The notes beneath the pieces were generated by a model that ran no database searches, had not been told where the DNA came from, and was given only the letters and a program-made list of their open reading frames with translations. Shown here piece after piece: positions 1-9,151 of a DNA stretch of 21,674 bases. The stretch comes from Irineochytrium annulatum (lineage: Eukaryota > Chytridiomycota > Chytridiomycetes > Chytridiales > Chytridiaceae), in the NCBI GenBank assembly GCA_027600665.1, contig JADGJL010000091.1, forward strand, positions 1 to 21,674, given 5' to 3'. The position numbers and the translations under genes are program-made. Every line of letters begins with the position of its first letter. Within the stretch, counting starts at the first letter, position 1.

Positions 1-68
1 ATCTCCTATTTTGGCAGCAAATTGAAGTTCTCTATCCACATCTGTATTCGTCAAACTTCGCGGGAATC

Positions 69-1068
69 ATGTTCGGCGAGCGAGAGCGACCGGGGCGAGG
101 TGAGCAGCGAGCGGCCGCGGCGTCGTCGCTTCCCCACAAGTCTAGCGTTTCGAGTTAACTCGTCTCTCCTACTGCGTTGACCAGCGGCGGCGCCTTCGGC
201 CTACGTCTCCCGGCCGTCCTTAATCGCCAACAACAGCATCGACCCCTACGCGGATGTGCCGTTCTGGACGCCCGTGACGCGATGGTATTGTTGCCTGCCT
301 ATGGAGCTTCTTTTCATTACACTTGTTGGGATATGCGTTGTCGCTGAGCCTGAGGGGTTTTGCTGAACGCGCGCGCTTGCGATTGATAGGGAGAAGAAGT
401 GGGTGGTGCCGCCGGCATCCAACGCGGCGGCGCTGGGCCAGAAGACGGCCTCGCACAAGGCGCCGATCTACAAATGGGTCGCGGGTTAGTGTTTGCCTTA
501 CCTTGAGATTTTTTTTTACTAACACTGAGACTCCTTTTTTTCTTAGTCCCGACAAAGAAGCCCATCAACTTTGAGGAGGAGGACGAGGAGGAAGAGGAGG
601 CGGTCGAGGTTGTGATGGAGACGGAGGACGAGCCTGAAGCACGGATTGTCATTACGGGTTCAGATTCGGGAGACCCGGTTGCGATGGAGGATGTTGCACC
701 GACAGTACCGGTGAGCGTGTCCTGCATCCCTCCCATCCACCAGTTTTTGTTTTCCCACCGTCTCCAATGTTCTCAATTCTGTTAAGGCCAAACATACGTT
801 TGCCAACATCTAACTGCTGCTGGCACAGAGCCCCGCAGCGGCCACCCCCTCCGCACCAGCCGTTCTTTCCGCGATTCCGTCTCATCTGCGCGTCAACACT
901 TCCGGATTTGGCGGGGACGGCGGCAGCGGGCCGAGCACGCCCGGCGGCGGCGCGCAGGCCACCCCGCCAAACTCGGCCGCTGTCGCCGTGAACCCGAACC
1001 CGCTACCGCTGTCCGCCATGGACCTGACCCGGACGCTGGAGGACGTCGCAATGCGTGATGCGACCTAA
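69..1068 (+). CDS. BCL7: BCL7-family (BCL_N domain) protein, five exons
   Basis: Exons 69-99, 185-284, 390-484, 547-710 and 829-1068 join in frame to 209 residues ending at TAA 1066-1068. The N-terminal third holds the BCL7 hallmark: VTRWEKKWV, then about 20 residues, then APIYKWVAVP, matching the animal pattern RKWEKKWV...YKWVPV. Family knowledge: animal BCL7A/B/C are small nuclear subunits of SWI/SNF (BAF) chromatin remodellers, and only this N-terminal block is conserved. The spacer between WEKKWV and YKWV is longer here than in animals. The rest is an acidic run (EEEDEEEEE) and a Pro/Ser/Gly/Ala-rich tail, probably disordered. Introns are 85, 105, 62 and 118 nt with GTGAGC, GTATTG, GTTAGT and GTGAGC donors. 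The start is the ATG that puts exon 1 in phase with exon 2; exon 1 is the least certain part. A chromatin role is inferred from the motif. Confidence 0.8.
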
Positions 1069-1633
1069 AAAAAGGGCTTTTCGTCGCCGTCATCAGCACA
1101 GACTAACGCGGCACGGCGTGTGCGGGGAGTAGGACCTTGGGCACTCGTCGACGCACATTCTTAGTCGCTTACACATACAGAATATAGATAGTTTGCAGTG
1201 TATCGTACACTTCACCGTGATTGAAGTCATTAGACAACGAGGGCAAGGGCTCACGTATTCGGACGTAATGCATCGAAATGGAATGCTTGTCTGGTTCAGC
1301 TGTGTTGGTTTCGACGATAAATACAGAAAAACGATAGCACAACAACTTTTATCCCAATTTTAGTTACATGAGCAAAGTTAAAAAATAGAAATACGCTGTT
1401 GGAAGCATTTAAACAAATCGCCCTTTTTTTCATCTATGTACGAACAGGAGAAAGGGTCACCAGGACTGAGTCCAAGGCAAAAGAAACGGGGGGAAGAATA
1501 GCAATTTTAAACACTGCAGAGAATAAAGATAGACCGCACGAAAGAATATAGTAATGCTAAAAACAAGCGGGGGAAGCGAAAAAGGAGAAAAGATCACGTC
1601 CATATCGCCAAGCTGTCGAACATAAACGAAGGT
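1069..1633. other. Convergent 3' intergenic region
   Basis: AT-richer spacer between the 3' ends of the BCL7-like gene (+) and the secreted repeat protein gene (-). It should hold both 3' UTRs. A plus-strand AATAAA lies at 1522-1527, rather far from the BCL7 stop. No further gene, RNA or repeat was seen. Confidence 0.6.
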
Positions 1634-4166
1634 TTAGTAGCTGTAGTCGTTGGGGTTGAAGGCCGGGGTGGTCGTGACGGCAGGCGCGGCAGCCTGGGTC
1701 GTCGTCGGGTACTTCTTCTCCGGGGGAGGTGCGTCGGTGGTGGTCTTCGCGGGGGCAGCGGCCGACGTGGTGGCCGGGTAGTCGACGGGAGCCGTGGTCG
1801 TCTTGGCGGGCGCAGCAGTGGAGGCCGGGTAGTCGACTGGCTTCGTCTCGGTCTTCTCGGGGGCGGCCGTGCTCTTCTCGTCGTACGAGGGCTCGTCGTC
1901 GTCATCCCCGTACGTGTGCGCGGGGTGCTCGTCGGTGTAAGTGTGGTCGGCCGCCGCTGTCGACTTGGGCTTGTGGGTGTAGGTCGGCTTGTCGGTCTTC
2001 TCGGGGGCGGCGCTCGACTTCACGTACGTCGGCGCGGGCGACTCGTAGGTAGGCTTGGTCTTCTCGGGAGCGGAGCCGGAGTAGGCAGGAACGGTCTGAA
2101 CGGGCTTCACAGACGACGCAGGGCCGTTGTAGACCGGGACGGTGTTCTGAGCGGCCTTGGACGAAGCGGGCGCGTTGTAGCCACCGTAAGTCTCAATAGG
2201 CGCACGCGTCGAAGCCGCATAGGCCGGGGTTGCCACAGTAACGATCGGCGCCTTAGCGCTGTAGCCAGCGGGAGTCGTAGCGATCGGCGCGCGGCTAGAG
2301 TAAGCCGGGGTTTGAGCGGTCGGGGCCTTCACGCTCTTGGGCGCGCACTTCTTCTTGTAGGTGGGCGTGGTCGCAACAGGTGCCTTGGTGGAGGCAACGG
2401 GAGTGCCGTAAGACGGCGTCGTGACCGATGGAGCGCGGCTCGAGCTGTAAAGAGGCGACCGATTAAACTAAGTCCAAAATAAAGCTAGAAAAACCACACT
2501 TACTTGACGTACGACGGGGTGCCGGTGGCAACAGGCTTAACGGAGCTGTATGCGGGGGTTCCGTAGGACGGAGCGGTCTGGACGGGCGCACGGCTCGAAC
2601 TGACAAAAAAGGAGGGAATCAGAAACAATTTTTATTAAACAAAGAAAGATGCACTCACGCAATGTATCCAGGCGTAGTCTGGGCAGGAGCCCTCGACGAT
2701 GCAACGTAGGACGGCGTCGTGGCTTGGGCCGCGTGGCTCGAACTTTCAGAAAAGAAGATTAGATCAAACTCAGTGCGATGCAAGAGGAAAACCACACTCA
2801 CGCAATGTAGCCGGGCGTGGTCTGAACGGGCGCCTTCGAAGACGCGACGTAGGACGGCGTCGTGGCTTGGGCTGCGTGGCTCGAACTTTTAGGAAGAAAG
2901 AAAGATTAGATTAAGCCCAGCGTGATATAAGAGGAAAACCACACTTACGCAATGTAGCCAGGCGTGGTCTGAACTGGCGCCTTCGAAGACGCGACGTAGG
3001 ACGGCGTTGTGGCTTGAGCCGCGTGGCTCGAACTTTCAGAAAAAAAAAAAAGGATTAGATCAAGCTCAGTGTGATGCAAGAGGAAAACCACACTCACGCA
3101 ATGTAGCCGGGCGTCGTCTGAACGGGCGCCTTCGAAGACGCGACGTAGGACGGCGTTGTGGCTTGGGCCGCGTGGCTCGAACTTTCAGAAAAAAAAGGCA
3201 TTAGATCAAGCTCAGTGTGACGCAAGAGGAAAACCACACTCACGCAATGTAGCCGGGCGTCGTCTGAAGGGGCGCCTTCGAGGACGCGACGTAGGACGGA
3301 GTGGTGGCTTGGGCCGCATGGCTCGAACTGTAAAAGAGGAAGGAATGAGAACAACCTCAAATTGATGCGATAGATCAGAATCACACTCACGCGACGTATT
3401 GAGGCGTCGTCTGGGCAGGCGCCCGCGACGATGCTACGTATGACGGCGTCGTGGCTTGCGCCGCGCGGCTCGACTTGTTGCAAGGCTTGCTGACGACCGC
3501 GGCAGCAGAGGAGTAAGACGGCGTGGTGTGGGCGGGCGCGGCCGCCGAGCTGCGAGGGAGAACAAACAAATGCTTAGCGGGAGAACGAAAACAAGAAGTT
3601 AAGACAAACACTCACTAAGCAGGAGTCGACTGCACGGGCGCCTTTGATGAAACAACGCCGTAAGAAGGCTTGGTGACGACGGGAGCGGCCGACGAGTAAG
3701 CGGGGGTGACCTCCGCGGCCTTGGAGCTGGAGGCGGGCTTGCCGTAAGCGTAAGGGGTCTCGGTCGGCGTCACAGTCGCGGCCTTGGTCGACTGGGCGTA
3801 AACCGGAGTGCTGACATCGGCAGCACGAGTCGAGTGAACGTACTCGGGCGCGTGGGAAACAGTATAGCCGATAGGCTCGCTGCAACGAGAAGGTGGTGTC
3901 AGAGAGGTGTTCAGTAGTCAGTGGAAGGTGATCCAGGCAGCTCTCCCGTAAGCCCGTCACGCCGTGCGTCCCTCCATCCCTATCAGCGCGGTCCAACCCG
4001 GATGCGGCCCGTGCCAGGGCTGACCGACCGACACCAATGAGGCTGCACTGCCCACAAGCCCCCAAACTCCGCCAAGGGCTAGCGAGCAAGCCGGAAAGAA
4101 GGCTCACCGGTTAGCCGGGGCAGCAGCGACGGCGGCAGCCAGAGCGATGACGGCGATGAAGTTCAT
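1634..4166 (-). CDS. Secreted Ser/Thr/Pro/Ala/Tyr-rich tandem-repeat protein, ten exons
   Basis: Exons in transcript order: 4108-4166, 3616-3879, 3391-3549, 3244-3327, 3098-3181, 2949-3032, 2802-2885, 2659-2742, 2504-2599, 1634-2444. They join to 602 residues. Residues 1-16 (MNFIAVIALAAAVAAA) form a clear secretion signal; cleavage near APA is likely. The mature protein is a degenerate array of 14-residue units of the type SSxAxxxTTPxYxA (for example SSHAAQATTPSYVA and SSKAPVQTTPGYIA), cleanest in five identical-length 28-residue exons. Downstream the array decays into TPAYSS, TKPTYES and KTTTAP repeats with an acidic patch (GDDDDEPSYDE) and ends NPNDYSY. There is no hydrophobic C-terminal tail, so no GPI anchor or membrane segment. 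Only two cysteines were seen after the signal. Composition suggests an O-glycosylated, possibly tyrosine-cross-linked wall, cyst-coat or matrix protein; this is inference, and no known family was recognised. All nine introns are in phase 2. Confidence 0.9.
2659..3327 (-). repeat. Tandem array of five exon-intron units (143-149 bp period)
   Basis: Five successive 84-nt exons start at 2659, 2802, 2949, 3098 and 3244, separated by introns of 59, 63, 65 and 62 nt. Exons are near-identical, and the introns also share a donor-proximal block (GTGAGTGTGGTTTTCCTC on the minus strand) and an A/T-rich acceptor end. Exon and intron were therefore duplicated together. Each exon encodes exactly two 14-residue units and begins at a unit boundary inside an alanine codon. 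Confidence 0.9.
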
Positions 4167-4246
4167 TGTTGGAGGTGGGATGGGGATGGTGGTGCTGTAA
4201 AGCCTCTATTGTCTAAGGTAGGCGGTTCTCACGCCCCAACAGCGAC

Positions 4247-4253
4247 CTTATAA
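4247..4253 (-). promoter_or_regulatory. Putative TATA box of the secreted repeat protein gene
   Basis: Minus-strand TTATAAG lies 81-87 nt upstream of the ATG at 4166. That position would give a 5' UTR of roughly 50 nt. The context is otherwise GC-rich. Confidence 0.45.
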
Positions 4254-4525
4254 CAGATACGGCCAGGGCGGCACGCGATGGCGCTTTCGTGTTTTCGTGT
4301 GGTGTCAACAAGGCAAAGTTGTTCGCTCATTCATCTCCATCCACACCAATCAGCCCAAACTCCTACTTGAAAATCAAGCAAATTCGTTGGATCCGGCTAG
4401 CCCAGCGTTCTGGAGCAAGGGAGCCTTCACCAATGAGGGCTGCTGATCGTTTATCCTACATTAACTATATCCGTAAGCTCTACGTAGTCCTAATGTATTT
4501 GTCACTTTTATAAATCTGGCCTGCT
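4254..4525. other. Spacer: upstream region of the secreted gene and 3' end of the LRGUK gene
   Basis: Both flanking genes run on the minus strand. The left part should hold upstream promoter elements of the secreted protein gene, and the right, AT-rich part (about 4440-4525) the 3' UTR of LRGUK. No additional gene was recognised. Confidence 0.5.
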
Positions 4526-7500
4526 TTAATCCTCTTCCGCGCCCTCCCAGTACTTCTTCAGACAGAACTCTTTAAGCTCATTATAAGCGCGGTCAGGATC
4601 ATCGTTCACGATCTTGAGATCGAAGAAGTCCGTCTCGCTGTCGCTCGTCGCATACTGGGACATCTCTAATGCGCCGGCCTTAACCATCCAAAGCTTCACG
4701 TCCTCTTGGATGTCGGCCGCCGCTGCCGCAGCCGCCGCGCCGCTCGCGCTGACATGGGCAGGATGGGCCGCCTTCGAGAATCCCCGTCCAAGCAGGCCGA
4801 CGCCACTGCTGTGACCGAACACGCTGTGTCCCCTCGGCGGCCCGTCGCTGTCCTGGCTGGCGGCGTCGTTGTCATCACCGCCGACCCTCCGGTCGTCGTC
4901 GAACACAATCGGAGCCTGACCCGGGACCTGCCCATACTCGTACACCTCTTCGTACTCGTCCTCACCCGCACCATCCCCTGCGTCCGCCCGACTCTCCTCC
5001 AGAGGCCCGCGCAGCGTCTCGGCAACGCTCACCCGACCCGCCGCACTGGCTCGGCTCAGACGCGCAGCAGCGGTCTCCGCGTCCCCACCCCCGGCCGTCG
5101 CGGCCCCGCCTTGGAACTGAGAATGTTGGCGCGTCCAGCTGAGCCTCTCCGGCGCCGTCTGCTCCCGCTCCATCCCGCCAATCTCCGCCGCGTGATAGGG
5201 ACCGACCTCCGAAGCGGACGCCATCAAACTCCCAAGCCTCGTCTCCCCCTCCCCCTCCTCCGCCGCCGCCCTGCCACCGATAGCGAGCGCGATGTTGTTC
5301 GCCTCCATCTCCTGCTCCGCCCTCCTCCCTAACTCCTCCTCCATCTCCTCCTCGGCCTCCTCCTCCTCCTGCTTCGCGATCTCCCGCAGGCGAGCGTCTA
5401 GCTCGTTCGTCGAGTCGCCCTCGTCCCCGAATCCCCCACCTCCTCCGAACGCAGCGTTCGACCGCTCCGAGTCCGAGGAGTGTTGCTCGCGCTCCACGCG
5501 GCGGCCGACGGAGTTGCGCGCGTTGGCGGTGCCGCGGTCGCTGGAGTCGTTCGCGTCGCCATCAGGGAACACCATGTTGTTGCTCGAGCCCATGCCGAGA
5601 GGCGTCTCGGCCGCCGGGGCACCACCGTGGGAAACTTGGGGTGCGGTGGGCGGGACCGAGTTGGCGACGGAGGCAGCGGCCGCGGCTGCGGCCGCGGTCT
5701 CCCTAGCGTTCGCATTGGCCGTGGTCACCGACCGGATGGTCGCGGTCGAGTCCCGGCCTTCGCCGACGCCGCCAAATATGCCAGCAATGCCCGTGATGGA
5801 GCTTGCAGCCGTGTGGGCGGCCGTGTGAGCTGCCGTATGGGCTGCCGTGTGGGCTGCTGTGTGGGCCGCCGTATGAGAGGTTTGAGCGAGCGCGATCGTG
5901 TTGGGGAGAATATTAGAGCTGGAGGCAGCGGCCGGCTTTTGGTGCTGGAGCAGCTCGCGAGCACCTTCAGCCGATTTGAGCATGCGGCCCTCAAGCCTCT
6001 TCTGCAGGACATCGAGTGACGGAACCGTTATAAAGACGTAGAAAGGTTTCAAGTGGGAACGCTTCAACGCAAGCACGCCCTACATAGCGAATGTTAGTAG
6101 AAGGCTCCGCAAAACATTGGGTCGCAGCGACACACCTCGATTTCTAAGTCCATGATGCAAACCTTCCCCTCCTCCGTAACCTTATCAATCGACTCCATGC
6201 TCGTCCCGTACATGTGCCCAAACAGGTTGACCACCTCCAAGAACTTCCCCTCCTCCACCATCTTCCCCATCTCCTCCTTCGACACAAAGTGGTAGTGCAT
6301 CCCGTGGTCCTCCCCAGGTCGGGGCGCCCTCGTCGTGTGGCTCACGGACACGCCGTATATATGCGGCAGCTCCTTCAAGAGCCTCCTCGTCAGCGTCCGC
6401 TTCCCCACGCCGTTGGGCCCGCACAAGACGATGGGCCGGAGCCGCTTTGCGCGCAGCAGGTCGACGGCCTTCACCTTGGCGTAGAGCCGCGCGTGCTTCT
6501 TTTGTAGGTCCGCATGCTGGACCGATGAGACCACGTACGCCGGTGGTGAGTACGCGTTCACGGCGGCCACCTTCTCCTCGCACGTCAGTGGCAGCGCGTC
6601 CAGGGTCGAAAGGCGAGGGAGGCGGAACGCGACGGCAAGGCGGAGCGGGGAGAAGGGCCGGAGCGTCTCGGCGTCGAGCGCGGCCTCCGCGTCGGCCAAC
6701 GCCGCATCTTCCGCCGAACTGGCGCGAGAGTCGTCGGGCGCGGACGTCGGTGTTCCAGACGAGCCCGATGATACGCCGGATGATGAGGACGTGATCGACG
6801 TCGAGGACGTGCTGGCGGAGAAGTTCGGCAGGCGATGCTTGGGCGGTAGGAGCCTTCGGTTCACCCCGCCGTCCTCCTGGTGATACGCCGGCGGCATCAC
6901 GACGGTCGACGTCCTCCCCTCCTTATACGGTGTGATCTCATTCGTGACCGGGTCGATGAAGGGCGCGTAGTCCGGGCTCGCGTCCGCCGACCTCGACGGC
7001 TGGAGTGCCCTCATCTCCTCCGCCGAACCTCCATATGTCGCCGCGTTCTCGCTGGCGCCTCCCGCGCCGGCGCTGCCCATCCCCAAGGTTCCACCCGCGT
7101 CCGCATCCGCCGGCGGCTGGTCAGCGGCGATGGACTCCCAGTCGGACCTGTTGTCGACGGTCTGGTTGTCCATCAACTCATCCTCGACGCGCGCGTCCCG
7201 CGCCAAGGAGGAGAGGGACGTGGCCGTGTCGACGCGGACGAACCGCGGCTGGTGGTGCCGACGATGGTGGTGGCGGTGGACGTGGTGGCGCGGGGATGCC
7301 AGGTTCGAGGGCGGTGCAGCCCGGTTTCGCTGCTCCATCACGGAAGCGCGACCAGCGGCCGCGCTTATGAGCATCGTCGGATCGATGGTTGGCAGCGGTG
7401 GGGATGGCGACGGCAGGTGACTGATAGTGGTGTTTGAGAGTGTCCCGGCGTTAGCCAGCCTCACGACGCGTCCCATTCCCTTTGCAATGTTGACGATCCG

Positions 7501-8798
7501 GGGAGCCTTCGGTTGAGGCGGCGGTTTTGAGAACGAAGGGACGACCATGTTGTTGTTGAAGGAGGAGAGATTCGCGATCGCCATTATGGCCGGGCTTTGG
7601 ACGATGGGATTTCGGCGGATGACGAGGCAGGATAAAAGTGGCAGCGTTTTTAGGCGTTCTATCTCGTCGAAGTCCTCTATGTTGTTTGCTTCGAGATTCA
7701 AAATCCGCAGATGTCGGTGGTTGGAGTCCAATCCGTTGAGCTTGTGCACGATGTTGTTTGACAGATGTAGCTCTGTGAGATTTTTGAGGGATTCTAGGCC
7801 TCGGAGGGACTTTATTCTGTTTGCATTCTAAAGGAAAAAGATCAATACGCACGCACAACAGCGCAAATACATACAAGATTGAGAAACGTTATTGGTAGAT
7901 CCTCAATCCCTTCTATCCGCGAAATCGAGTTGTACGCGAGGCTGAGATGGGATAGGTAGCGACAATTATTTAAACCGTCAATCTCCGTTATGTGGTTCCT
8001 ATCCAGGCAGACCCTCTTCAAGAATCGATGCTCTGACAAATCTCTGATTCGCTTAATGCGATTCCGAGAGAAATCGATTTCCTGAAGGTTGAAAGGTGGT
8101 GGGCTGAACTGAAGGACTTCGCGAAGACGATTGTTGGACACGTCGACCCTCACGAGGTACGGCATATTCCCGAGGACCGACAGATCTTTACGGTTACATT
8201 AGCATTCAAAAACACTCTCACTTGCTATGAACGAACCTGCAATGTTATTTCCGGAAAGACAGAGCGTTTGCAGGTACATGTACGGGCTTAACATCGAGAT
8301 ATCAGCAAGCCCTGCATTCTGGCCGTACAGTTAGTCCCGTATCCTGAGTTGTCTTCCCGGATATCCGCATATTCCCCATCGGCCATTATCATGGACTCCG
8401 AAGTCTTCCCACTTCAATGTTCAACGCACCGGAATCGACAGCTTCTGGTAGACTTGCTTCAACCCGTCCGGCGAATGTGAGAGATGCTTCAGCCCTCTCT
8501 GGAGCACTTCGAACGGCAGCGGCAAAATAGGTCCCTCCATATCCTCCGCGGTGCCCGGATCCGGCCCCACAAGTCCGGCGGCCTCTGCTGCAAGAGCTAC
8601 AGCCGATCCCCCGACCGCGTTCTGAAAAGCAACCCCCGCCAATGCATCAGTCGAGCCGGCCAAGAGGTCCCTCGATCCGCGCAAGGATGCGGCCGGCGGG
8701 AGCGGCAGAGGGCTCGGGGCATCCGCGATCGCAGGCTCGCCGGCGGCCAGCGTGGCTATGTTCGTCAGCGACGCAGCGGGCGGCAGTGCGGCCTGCAT
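4526..8798 (-). CDS. LRGUK: LRGUK-like protein: SDS22-type leucine-rich repeats plus guanylate kinase domain
   Basis: Exons 8430-8798, 8237-8318, 7875-8185, 6136-7827 and 4526-6079 join in frame to 1335 residues. Order: Ala/Pro-rich N-terminus; FEVLQRGLKHLSHS block (about 100-120); eight or so 22-residue SDS22-like LRRs (about 125-330, such as LQTLCLSGNNI); a Ser/His-rich insertion (about 332-646); an LRR-cap-like and linker segment with CEEKVAAVNAYSPPAYVV (about 674-692), matching animal LRGUK; guanylate kinase with P-loop GPNGVGK (724-730), GMP-site motifs TTRAPRPGE, HYHFV, KFLE and MYGT, MDLEIEG, and QKRLEGR. The kinase is then interrupted by about 408 low-complexity residues (866-1273) before its last piece, with IVNDDPDRAYNELKEF. 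Introns are 111, 51, 47 and 56 nt. Family knowledge: mouse LRGUK is needed for sperm-tail and manchette function. A flagellar role here is inference. The 5' end may extend to 9151. Confidence 0.9.
5811..5882 (-). repeat. 12-bp minisatellite encoding (HTAA)n in LRGUK
   Basis: Six consecutive 12-bp units of the type GTGTGGGCTGCC on the plus strand encode repeated HTAA on the minus strand. Unit differences are mostly synonymous, and the last unit is degenerate. The array lies within the insertion that splits the guanylate kinase domain. Confidence 0.85.
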
Positions 8799-8856
8799 GT
8801 CACGCTGAGGGAGGTGGCTGGGTGTAAATCGGCGGGGTGCCGGGGTTCGGGGTCAC

Positions 8857-9151
8857 GACCGTCGTCGGACCTGGCCCAACGGCGGAGTGCTGAAGGGAAA
8901 GGATTGACCGCTCAAACTAAGAATCTGGTACCTTTGGTGACACATGGTTGTCGATTATAGTTATATTATATCGCTTTTACTTCTGTGATGTACATACAGT
9001 TGCGTTGGTCCTTCGGCAGATCGCCCGCTCCTATGAAAGGAACCCCGCCTCTTCCGCTGCTCGATTCACCCTGCGACCCGTGCCGCACCTTTGATAGCAA
9101 ATAGATGTCCGCGTCACACGCGTTTGATTCCTCTGTACTCGCGTCGGTCAT
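8857..9151 (-). other. Possible extra 5' coding exons of LRGUK (alternative N-terminus)
   Basis: Candidate exons 8981-9151 (57 codons from ATG 9151, starting MTDASTEESNACDADIYLL) and 8857-8916 (20 codons) could splice in frame onto 8792 through two introns of exactly 64 nt (GTAAAA...TTAG and GTGACC...GCAG). That would replace the first two residues of the 8798 start and give about 1410 residues. The donors are weak, and a better GTATGT donor at 8997 gives the wrong phase. This may instead be 5' UTR or a small separate ORF. Confidence 0.35.

Noticed and set aside
1916..2482. Long plus-strand open frame opposite the secreted repeat protein
   Set aside because: It is antisense to a well-supported exon. 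Its Arg/Gly-rich composition is what GC-rich repeat DNA gives in a shadow frame.
2659..3327. Regular repeats resembling a CRISPR-like array
   Set aside because: The repeated unit is an exon plus intron with splice signals and coding sequence, in a eukaryotic gene. The spacers are also similar to each other.
4289..4513. 74-codon plus-strand open frame between the secreted gene and LRGUK
   Set aside because: It is AT-rich, has no motif, and lies in the expected promoter and 3' UTR zone of two minus-strand genes.
5292..5828. Plus-strand open frame rich in Ser/Ala/Pro
   Set aside because: It is antisense to the LRGUK kinase insertion, and low-complexity GC-rich DNA leaves several frames open.
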